Below are positions 1 to 5,607 of a stretch of DNA of 10,309 bases, in pieces (position 1 is the first letter of the stretch; the number at the start of each line of letters is the position of its first letter). This stretch comes from an uncultured Clostridia bacterium (GTDB taxonomy: Bacteria; Bacillota; Clostridia; Peptostreptococcales; Anaerovoracaceae): contig CAKQIZ010000068.1 of assembly GCA_934247125.1 (NCBI GenBank), positions 1 through 10,309 on the forward strand, written 5' to 3'. Below the pieces are notes generated by a model. That model was not told the origin of the DNA. It made no database searches and saw only the letters and a list, made by a program, of their open reading frames with translations. A program made the position numbers and the translations under genes.

Positions 1-1067
1 TTGTATTTAGGATGAACCTTACCGAAGTATTTAGGGAAGTTTCCGTCTTCTGCCATTATGTACATATAACGTGCAGGACCTGCGATACAAGGGTTCATAG
101 TGGAGAAGTCTCCGCCCAGTGTGATACCCAGACACAGGATTACCAGAGGCAGACCTACGATGCCTGCATACTGCATCGCTTCCGCATAAGGAGCAGCTGA
201 TGTGTAAAGGTCAGGAACGTGCTGAGCAGGAGTAAGTGCGCACAGGAACCACTGGAAAAGAAGGTTTACTGCGAGTACACAGAACGGCGAGATCAGCAGA
301 GCTCTTGGGATAGTCAGCTGAGGGAACTTTACTTCAGAACCCATACCAACGATGGTCTCATATCCGAAGAAGCACCAGAGAACGAGCAGTACAGCCTGAG
401 CGAATGCGTTTACACCTGCAGGGATTCCTACGCCTGCAACCATTTCAGTAACACCTGAGAAGTCTGCTTTTGCGATAACTGTTGCGAACCATACCAGTGA
501 ACATGCCCAGAAGAAGAACATGAAGAAGTTCTGTGTCTTACCATTCATCTCGATTCCCCTGTATGAGATCACAGTGAAGAGAATGAACAGGGCAATAGCC
601 GGCAGGACTTTCCACAGGAACACATCTGTAGGAACTGCTCCCTGGAAGTAATCGATCAGCGAATAGTCGTTGTTGTCGATAGGTACATTGCAGCCCAGAG
701 CCTTTAACAGTCTGAGGAAGTAGTTTGAGAAAGCCATTGATTCTGATGCTCCGATACCTACCTGAGCAAGAGTGTAGTTCCAGCTTTCGAATACCGCTAC
801 CGGATAGTTGATACCTCTCTTCGCGAAAGAGTATGTACCGCCTGCCAGCGGCAGAGCTGCGCCCATTTCACCATACATTGCGCATGGGAACAGGATCAGT
901 ACGAATGAAATAAGTGATGCGACGATTACAGTGCCGCCCATCAGACCTACGATCTGTGAACCAACGGTAAACAGACCAACGCCTATTACAGCACCGGCGG
1001 TAATAGTGACGCATTCCGAAAGTCCTAACGATCGGTTTAGGGTTTGGGCCTTTGCATTGTTTTCCAT
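1..1067 (-). CDS. APC-family amino acid permease, C-terminus cut by window edge
   Basis: Membrane transporter of the amino acid/polyamine/organocation (APC) superfamily, expected to bring an amino acid or amine across the cytoplasmic membrane. The 355 visible codons are strongly hydrophobic. The TM1 signature GAVIGVGLF lies near residues 25-33. A TM6-type motif (FFGYETIVGMGSEVKFP, 233-249, then IPRAL) matches the family's conserved GFE...E.K.P...IPRA pattern. The loop ARYMYIMAEDGNFPKYF (332-348) matches the conserved R.lyaMArdG.lP segment. APC proteins usually have 430-500 residues and about 12 helices, so roughly 100-150 residues lie beyond base 1. The start is the ATG at 1067, with AAGGAGGG seven bases upstream. 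It lies 65 bp downstream of the small membrane protein on the same strand. Family is clear from sequence; the substrate is not, and the neighbouring aminotransferase and kinase only suggest an amino compound. Confidence 0.9.
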   Translation of the reverse strand, partial: MENNAKAQTLNRSLGLSECVTITAGAVIGVGLFTVGSQIVGLMGGTVIVASLISFVLILFPCAMYGEMGAALPLAGGTYSFAKRGINYPVAVFESWNYTLAQVGIGASESMAFSNYFLRLLKALGCNVPIDNNDYSLIDYFQGAVPTDVFLWKVLPAIALFILFTVISYRGIEMNGKTQNFFMFFFWACSLVWFATVIAKADFSGVTEMVAGVGIPAGVNAFAQAVLLVLWCFFGYETIVGMGSEVKFPQLTIPRALLISPFCVLAVNLLFQWFLCALTPAQHVPDLYTSAAPYAEAMQYAGIVGLPLVILCLGITLGGDFSTMNPCIAGPARYMYIMAEDGNFPKYFGKVHPKY

Positions 1068-1106
1068 AAGAATACCCTCCTTAAAATAAATAGATTAAAT
1101 GAATAG

Positions 1107-1127
1107 AAAAAAGTCGGCTCAGCCGTC
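1107..1127 (-). terminator. weak intrinsic terminator or attenuator before the permease
   Basis: Read on the minus strand, a short GC hairpin (CGGC, loop TGA, GCCG, with an outer G-C pair beyond an A-A mismatch) is followed directly by six T. It lies just after the small membrane protein stop and before the permease. The stem is short, so it may only attenuate transcription into the permease, or may not function. Confidence 0.35.
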
Positions 1128-1132
1128 GTATA

Positions 1133-1474
1133 TCAGTCAGCGGCAGACTTTTTTGAAGCTGTTTCAGCGCGCCTCGTCCGGATGCGCATATAATAAGGAA
1201 ACAGGAACACCAGTGTAGCGATGTTGAATGTGAGCCACATCCTCAGGCACAGCAGTACGAGTCCGCCGGATATTTCCTGCGCGGCCACGATCAGAGGCCT
1301 TACCGCGAGGATCGTGGAAGCTACGAAGCATATCGCCGGAAGTATCAGTCCTATGTGAGGATTGCTTCCGCTGCAGAGTTTTTTCTGCAGGCTGATGATC
1401 AGATACATCGCGACAAGTGCTGATGGCAAAATTATTATCATTTTATCGGGATCCATGCCCTGTAATACCTGCAT
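1133..1474 (-). CDS. small three-helix membrane protein, unknown function
   Basis: Predicted 113-residue integral membrane protein that I do not recognise. It has three hydrophobic stretches, at roughly residues 12-29, 38-60 and 69-92 (the last containing WLTFNIATLVFLFPYYM). It ends in a basic, cytoplasmic-looking tail with RIRTRR and KK. The frame stays open to an ATG at 1498, but the AGGAGG at 1485-1490 lies inside that longer version and sits ten bases before the ATG at 1474, so 1474 is the better start (MQVLQG). It is the first gene on the minus strand, divergent from the AraC-type regulator and 65 bp before the permease, so it is probably co-transcribed with the permease. A partner or accessory role for the transporter is inference only. 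The good Shine-Dalgarno site and membrane-type composition support a real gene. Confidence 0.65.
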   Translation of the reverse strand: MQVLQGMDPDKMIIILPSALVAMYLIISLQKKLCSGSNPHIGLILPAICFVASTILAVRPLIVAAQEISGGLVLLCLRMWLTFNIATLVFLFPYYMRIRTRRAETASKKSAAD

Positions 1475-1484
1475 AACAAAAACT

Positions 1485-1490
1485 CCTCCT
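1485..1490 (-). promoter_or_regulatory. ribosome binding site fixing the start of the small membrane protein
   Basis: AGGAGG on the minus strand, ten bases before the ATG at 1474. It falls within the reading frame opened by the upstream ATG at 1498, which has no comparable site, and so argues for the shorter protein. Confidence 0.7.
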
Positions 1491-1544
1491 GTTGACATTT
1501 ATTGTATGCTATCAGGAACAATTTTCGCTAGGAAAAAACGGAAG

Positions 1545-1573
1545 TTGACCGGAGAAATGCACAGTGCTATTAT
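1545..1573 (+). promoter_or_regulatory. SigA-type promoter for the AraC-family regulator
   Basis: TTGACC at 1545-1550 and TATTAT at 1568-1573 are separated by exactly 17 bases, close to the housekeeping consensus. Transcription would begin near 1580, leaving a leader of about 80 bases before the regulator ATG at 1663. On the opposite strand the same bases contain a perfect TATAAT (1569-1574), which could serve the divergent small membrane protein gene, although no good -35 accompanies it. The two directions may therefore compete. Confidence 0.6.
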
Positions 1574-1662
1574 ATAGGTGAAATGAAAAGGCGTTCTGAT
1601 TTTTACTAATCAATGCGGCGCCGTCGGTTTTACAGAATAGAAAACAGTGAAAGCGAAGGAAA

Positions 1663-2538
1663 ATGTCATTTGTAATAAGCCAGAAACAGTACCTGGCTCC
1701 TACTGAAGAGAGAATTCAGTATGAACCGTTCATAATTGACGACACAGGATTCGAGGTCGAGAAGATAGATGTAAATTTCGGACATCCGCTCTATACCACG
1801 GTTGCCGATATCTTTTACATCAAGTCGGTTACAGAATATCCTCAGATACTTCCGATCGTTCCGGACGGGTGTATGAGTATGGTGTTCAGGAACCATGAGG
1901 GTGAGATAAGCGGATATATATGCGGAGTCATAGACGAGATACGGAAGCTTGAGATAAAGCCGCATGAAAAGTATATCTTTATCCGTTTCATACCGGGTGC
2001 CGGATATGCGCTCATCGATGGCGGTGCGAACAGTATCACAAACAAGTCTGTTTCGCTGAAAGATGATATACCATGGGGCGAACAGATGCTTTCGGTACTT
2101 GAGAGAGAGACAGAACTGGCAGAACGTATCAGACTGATCTCGAAGCAGATAAGGATCCATATGCGCATGGAGCAGGACAAATATCTGGTGAGATACTGTA
2201 CCGACAGGATCTTTCAGAGCCAGGGCAATATCAAGGTCGAAAAGCTTGCAGAGGAGACGGGGTTCACTTCGAGGCATATCGGCAAGATGTTCGACAGATG
2301 CGTAGGGATATCGCCGAAGCTGTATTCACAGATAATAAGGATGCAGGCATCTATGGACAGGATCATGGAGGATAGAGAGACGCTGCTGGTCGACATCGCG
2401 GTGGACTGCGGGTTTTTCGATCATGCGCACATGAACAGGACATACCGTAAGCTTCTCAGATGTTCATCGGGAGAGTTCAGGAAATTCATGTTCAAACGGC
2501 TGCCGTATGACAAGATAGAAAATTACATTTCCATTTGA
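1663..2538 (+). CDS. AraC-family transcriptional regulator
   Basis: Predicted 291-residue DNA-binding regulator. The C-terminal third (about 185-285) carries the double helix-turn-helix of the AraC/XylS family. The first helix pair lies around KLAEETGFTSRHIGKMFDR and the second around DIAVDCGFFDHAHMNRTYRK, followed by SSGEFRKF, the usual family ending. The N-terminal portion resembles the DUF6597-type sensor region found in many AraC proteins: a PDGCMSMVF segment near 67-75, a GVI segment near 88-90 and an IRFIPGAGYAL segment near 107-117. The ligand is unknown. The start ATG has only a modest GAAGGA upstream, very close to it, so initiation may be weak. The gene is divergent from the transporter genes and 48 bp before the kinase, which suggests it controls this local set. 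It is probably an activator, as is common in the family. Confidence 0.9.
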   Translation: MSFVISQKQYLAPTEERIQYEPFIIDDTGFEVEKIDVNFGHPLYTTVADIFYIKSVTEYPQILPIVPDGCMSMVFRNHEGEISGYICGVIDEIRKLEIKPHEKYIFIRFIPGAGYALIDGGANSITNKSVSLKDDIPWGEQMLSVLERETELAERIRLISKQIRIHMRMEQDKYLVRYCTDRIFQSQGNIKVEKLAEETGFTSRHIGKMFDRCVGISPKLYSQIIRMQASMDRIMEDRETLLVDIAVDCGFFDHAHMNRTYRKLLRCSSGEFRKFMFKRLPYDKIENYISI

Positions 2539-2573
2539 ATAAATTTTGAATAAATAATGTCGAAAATAAGAAA

Positions 2574-2579
2574 AGAGGA
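2574..2579 (+). promoter_or_regulatory. ribosome binding site fixing the kinase start
   Basis: AGAGGA lies seven bases before the ATG at 2587. In-frame ATGs at 2557 (upstream of this site) and 2581 (one base after it) are badly placed, so translation most likely begins at MLKKKYYIGL, which also matches where glycerol kinases start. Confidence 0.65.
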
Positions 2580-2586
2580 AATGATC

Positions 2587-4086
2587 ATGTTGAAGAAAAA
2601 GTATTATATCGGACTGGATCAGGGAACCACAGGAACGACGACGCTTCTTCTCGATGAGGAGTGGAACGTGGTCGCAAGAGGCTACAAAGAGCACAAACAG
2701 TATTATCCGAAGCCGGGATGGGTCGAGCACGATCCTATGGAGATCTGGCAGAGGGTGATCGAATCAGTAGATATGGCGCTCAGCATCGGCGGCGTAAGTG
2801 CTGACCAGGTCAGCTGCATCGGGATCGACAATCAGGGCGAGACCGTGATGATGTGGGACAAGATCACAGGAGAGCCGCTTTACAATGCGATCGTATGGCA
2901 GGATCGAAGAATGGCGAGATACGCCGATGACCTTACGGAAAAACACGGAGAGCTGATAAGGGAGAAGACAGGCCTTATGGCAGACTCTTATTTCAGCGGT
3001 CCTAAAATAAAATGGATAATAGACAATGTAGAAGGGGTAAAAGATAAGATAAAGGAAGGCCGTGCGCTTGCCGGAACGCTCGATACATGGCTCATCTGGA
3101 AGATGACTCATGGAAAGGTGCACGTTACGGACTGCTCTACGGCTTCCAGAACTATGATGTTCAACATCCATGACGGGAAATGGGACGACGAGATCCTGGA
3201 TATTCTCGGAATAAGCAAATCGATACTGCCTGAAATATGTGACAGTGCGACAGTTTTCGGTCATACAGATCCGCTGGATTTTCTCGGAGCCTCCATTCCG
3301 ATCTCAGGATCTGTGGTCGATCAGCAGGCGGCACTGTTCGGTCAGGCATGCTTCGCACCGGGATCGATAAAATGTACATACGGAACAGGATGCTTCATGC
3401 TGATGAATACGGGAGACAAGGCGGTATATTCGAAGAACGGCCTGCTCACTACAGTGGCATGGAGACTCAATAAGAAGATGTCGTTTGCTCTCGACGGAGG
3501 CATATATATAACAGGCGCGGCTACACAGTGGCTCAGAGACGGTATCAAGATAATCAACAGTGCGTCAGAGACAGAGCAGATGGCATACGATGCAGGCAGC
3601 AATGGTGGAGTATATTTTGTGCCTGCATTCTCAGGTCTCGCAGCACCGCACTGGGATTCATATGCCAGAGGCACCATGGTAGGCATCACAGGCGGCACGA
3701 CGCGTGAGCATATAGTCAGAGCGACACTCGAGGCGACGGCATATCAGGTAAAGGATAATCTGGACGTGATGAACATGGATGCAAGCATGCCGATAACAGT
3801 TCTCAGAGCTGACGGCGGCGCAGCAGCGAACAAGTTCCTCATGCAGTTCCAGGCAGACCTTATCGGTATCCCTGTAGATGTTCCGGAGATAAAGGACACT
3901 ACAGCACTCGGTGCAGCACAGCTGGCAGCCCTGGGCGCAGGAGAATTCGATTCGATAGAGCAGATGGAAGGGACCTGGAAGCTCGCGAAGAGATATGAAC
4001 CGAAGATGAGCGTAGACGAAAGAGAGTCGCTTCTTTACAACTGGCACAGAGCCGTTGAAAGAGCGAAAAACTGGTCGGAAGAATAG
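2587..4086 (+). CDS. glycerol-kinase-like FGGY carbohydrate kinase with altered substrate pocket
   Basis: ATP-dependent sugar/polyol kinase of the FGGY family, 499 residues (E. coli GlpK has about 500), acting in the cytoplasm. GlpK-like segments run throughout: IGLDQGTTG (8-16, phosphate loop), YPKPGWVEHDPMEIW (40-54), YNAIVWQDRR (99-108), YFSG (135-138), RTMMFNIH (188-195), DQQAALFGQ (245-253), TYGTGCFMLMNTG (264-276) and the ADGGAAANKFLMQFQ segment (408-422). Of the glycerol contacts known in E. coli GlpK, the equivalents of Glu84, Trp103, Tyr135, Asp245, Gln246 and Phe270 are present as E85, W104, Y135, D245, Q246 and F270. The Arg83 equivalent is Gly84 (IDNQGET instead of ITNQRET). That makes glycerol itself an uncertain substrate, so I withhold the symbol glpK. 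Alternatives are another triol, dihydroxyacetone or an amino-polyol. It follows the regulator by 48 bp with no terminator between, and is likely in the same operon. Confidence 0.92.
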   Translation: MLKKKYYIGLDQGTTGTTTLLLDEEWNVVARGYKEHKQYYPKPGWVEHDPMEIWQRVIESVDMALSIGGVSADQVSCIGIDNQGETVMMWDKITGEPLYNAIVWQDRRMARYADDLTEKHGELIREKTGLMADSYFSGPKIKWIIDNVEGVKDKIKEGRALAGTLDTWLIWKMTHGKVHVTDCSTASRTMMFNIHDGKWDDEILDILGISKSILPEICDSATVFGHTDPLDFLGASIPISGSVVDQQAALFGQACFAPGSIKCTYGTGCFMLMNTGDKAVYSKNGLLTTVAWRLNKKMSFALDGGIYITGAATQWLRDGIKIINSASETEQMAYDAGSNGGVYFVPAFSGLAAPHWDSYARGTMVGITGGTTREHIVRATLEATAYQVKDNLDVMNMDASMPITVLRADGGAAANKFLMQFQADLIGIPVDVPEIKDTTALGAAQLAALGAGEFDSIEQMEGTWKLAKRYEPKMSVDERESLLYNWHRAVERAKNWSEE

Positions 4087-4103
4087 GATATCCGAATAAC
4101 AGC

Positions 4104-4239
4104 GCGTCCGAAAGACGCATCGAAGACAAGACAGGATCGCGGCCTGCTTCGCGCAGACCGGCAGATCATGGCGGCTTTGCAGACCATGGTCGTTGAAAAC
4201 ATATAAAATCGAAAGAGTATGGTATCGAAAAATCGAAAG
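4104..4239 (+). promoter_or_regulatory. repeat-rich spacer between kinase and aminotransferase
   Basis: The 164-bp gap has no gene. It holds a small hairpin without a T tract (GCGTC, loop CGAAA, GACGC, 4104-4118), so readthrough from the kinase is likely. A direct repeat GCAGAYCATGG occurs at 4161-4171 and 4179-4189, 18 bp apart, the second copy overlapping the palindrome GACCATGGTC (4182-4191). AATCGAAAG occurs twice (4207-4215 and 4231-4239) with a further TCGAAA between. These could be regulator sites or leader structure. A possible TTGAAA (4193-4198) and TATGGT (4218-4223) are 19 bases apart, too poor to call a promoter. Confidence 0.3.
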
Positions 4240-4250
4240 GAAGTGTAGTT

Positions 4251-5342
4251 ATGAGCGCACCAAAATTATTCAGTCCGGGACCTGTAATGGTAAAAGAAAA
4301 CGTACGTCAGGCACTGACGCATTATGACATCTGCCACAGAGGAGCAGAGTTCGAAGATCTGTTTGCAAGAACTACTGCAAAGATCAACAAGCTGTTCAAG
4401 GCAGACGACAGCTACAGATCAGTTATCATTTCGGGATCGGGAACATCGTCAAACGAAACAGTTCTTTCATCGATCTTCAATGAAGGCGAAAAGGTAATGC
4501 TGATCAGAAACGGTGTTTTCGGAGAAAGACTTCTTGAGATAATACAGAAATATGATATTCCTCTCGTTGACTGTGAATTCCCTTGGGGAGAAGAACCGTC
4601 GATGGACAAGGTAGAGGAAATGATGGCGGCAGATCCTGCGATCAAAGTAGTTGCAATGGTATGTCACGAAACATCGACAGGAATGATAAACCCTGTAAAG
4701 GCAGTGGGACAGCTTGCCGACAAGTATAACAAATGGTTCTTCGTTGACTGCGTATCAGCGGCAGCAGGTGAACTCATAGATGTCGTTGATTTCCATATCA
4801 CTTTCGCAACATCAGTAGGCGGAAAATGCCTGGGCGCATACCCCGGTTCAGCATACATATGCGGAAAGATAGACGCCTTCGAAACTCTGACGCCTGAAAT
4901 GGGCAGAAATGTTTACCTCAATCTGGCAAAACATTATATATCGGCAAGAGACAAGAACCAGACTCCTAATACACCTAATGTAAATCTGTTCTGGGCTCTC
5001 GATGTCGCTCTTGACAACGCACTGGCAGACGGCGGTGTTGAAGCCAGAGTTGCAAGATACAAGGAATGCGCAGGCATCCTCAGAAAAGGCATGAAGGACA
5101 TGGGGCTGAAGCTCCTGCTGGATGACGAATCAAAGATGGCAAACACTGTTACATCTGTATTCCTTCCTGAAGGAAAAGACCTCAAGGCCTTCCTGAAGGC
5201 TATGGAAGAAAAAGGCTATGTCGTTTACAGCGGCAAGGGCAAGTACGAGGAAATGGGCATGTTCCAGGTGGCAAACATGGGAGAGATCTATCCTGAAGAC
5301 TGCCGCGAATTCCTCAAAGTTTTAGCTGAATGTATCGCATAA
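4251..5342 (+). CDS. class V PLP-dependent aminotransferase, PhnW/AGXT-like
   Basis: Predicted 363-residue pyridoxal-phosphate aminotransferase of class V (fold type I), cytoplasmic, of usual length for the alanine-glyoxylate/2-aminoethylphosphonate transaminase group. It opens with the family's LFSPGPVMV motif (6-14), followed by DICHRGAEFEDLF (26-38), which resembles the D(L/I)CHRE.EF segment of PhnW-like proteins. SGSGTSSNE (61-69) is the phosphate-binding turn, FFVDCVSAAAGE (163-174) carries the cofactor-ring aspartate D166, and GGKCLGAYPG (190-199) carries the Schiff-base lysine K192, much like the NKC.QGVPG signature of PhnW. The start ATG has AAGGAAG upstream. It follows the kinase by 164 bp without a clear terminator and is closed by a strong one at 5416. 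No phosphonoacetaldehyde hydrolase (PhnX) is visible, so phosphonate use is unproven; a serine/alanine-glyoxylate type or an amino-alcohol-derived substrate is equally possible. Confidence 0.9.
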   Translation: MSAPKLFSPGPVMVKENVRQALTHYDICHRGAEFEDLFARTTAKINKLFKADDSYRSVIISGSGTSSNETVLSSIFNEGEKVMLIRNGVFGERLLEIIQKYDIPLVDCEFPWGEEPSMDKVEEMMAADPAIKVVAMVCHETSTGMINPVKAVGQLADKYNKWFFVDCVSAAAGELIDVVDFHITFATSVGGKCLGAYPGSAYICGKIDAFETLTPEMGRNVYLNLAKHYISARDKNQTPNTPNVNLFWALDVALDNALADGGVEARVARYKECAGILRKGMKDMGLKLLLDDESKMANTVTSVFLPEGKDLKAFLKAMEEKGYVVYSGKGKYEEMGMFQVANMGEIYPEDCREFLKVLAECIA

Positions 5343-5360
5343 GTGCATTTATGATACAAA

Positions 5361-5387
5361 GAATTTATATTGACACAATATAAATTC
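5361..5387. repeat. perfect 12-bp AT-rich inverted repeat
   Basis: GAATTTATATTG, loop ACA, then its exact reverse complement. It sits 19 bases after the aminotransferase stop and before the main terminator. It is AT-rich and not followed by a T run, so it is not a standard terminator; it could protect the 3' end of the mRNA or bind a protein. Confidence 0.6.
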
Positions 5388-5415
5388 CTCCACCCATTTA
5401 ATTAATTTAATTCAG

Positions 5416-5467
5416 GGAGATGACTTCTGACCACGGAAACGAGCGGGCAGGAGTCATTTCCTTTTTT
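5416..5467 (+). terminator. strong intrinsic terminator after the aminotransferase
   Basis: The left arm (5416-5429, containing ATGACTTCTG) pairs with the right arm (5448-5461, containing CAGGAGTCAT) over 14 positions with only G-U wobbles as irregularities, and is followed by six T (5462-5467). It ends the presumed regulator-kinase-aminotransferase transcript and separates it from glycerol dehydrogenase. Confidence 0.88.
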
Positions 5468-5488
5468 GTGTATCACAGGTGCAAAATG

Positions 5489-5503
5489 TGGTATACTGTA
5501 TAC
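5489..5503 (+). promoter_or_regulatory. extended -10 promoter of glycerol dehydrogenase with overlapping palindrome
   Basis: TGGTATACT (5489-5497) is an extended -10 element, with no convincing -35 at the right distance. The same bases form GTATAC-T-GTATAC (5491-5503), a 13-bp palindrome that covers the -10 and would be an apt operator for a repressor. Transcription would start near 5504, giving a leader of about 100 bases. Confidence 0.55.
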
Positions 5504-5519
5504 GTAAACAAACGACTGA

Positions 5520-5588
5520 GCCGGCGTCAGCCGGCAGATGAGCAAGGCCCTGGTTTTCAGCGGCGATATGAGACCGGCGTAATGCCGG
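5520..5588 (+). promoter_or_regulatory. structured mRNA leader of glycerol dehydrogenase, two GC-rich hairpins
   Basis: Two similar hairpins flank the leader: GCCGGC, loop GTCA, GCCGGC (5520-5535) and CCGGC, loop GTAAT, GCCGG (5574-5588). The second ends six bases before the AGGAGG ribosome binding site. Because the arms share the same self-complementary sequence they could pair alternatively with each other. I match it to no riboswitch class I know; it may be a translational control element or simply structured leader. Confidence 0.4.
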
Positions 5589-5594
5589 AAAAGT

Positions 5595-5600
5595 AGGAGG
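5595..5600 (+). promoter_or_regulatory. ribosome binding site fixing the glycerol dehydrogenase start
   Basis: AGGAGG lies seven bases before the ATG at 5608 but only one base before the in-frame ATG at 5602. The start is therefore 5608, giving MTKILISPSKY. Confidence 0.75.
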
Positions 5601-5607
5601 TATGTTT

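Noticed and set aside
808..1089. Plus-strand frames across 12-1089.
   Set aside because: They are shadows of the minus-strand permease, whose APC motifs are continuous from 1067 to the window edge.
1492..1497. TTGACA on the plus strand upstream of the AraC-type gene.
   Set aside because: No -10 sequence follows at 16-18 bases; the TTGACC/TATTAT pair downstream is better spaced.
1666..2277. A 203-codon minus-strand frame opposite the AraC-type regulator.
   Set aside because: The plus-strand protein has clear AraC-family motifs; the antisense product has no family features and no good ribosome binding site.
2830..2845. The NQGE change in the kinase as a sequencing error.
   Set aside because: A second change lies in the same motif (D for T before the N), the frame is intact, and the rest of the protein is conserved, so a real substitution is more likely. 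It remains formally possible.
5370..5375. A perfect TTGACA that could be a -35 element.
   Set aside because: It is formed by the loop of the 12-bp inverted repeat, and no -10 element lies at a suitable distance.
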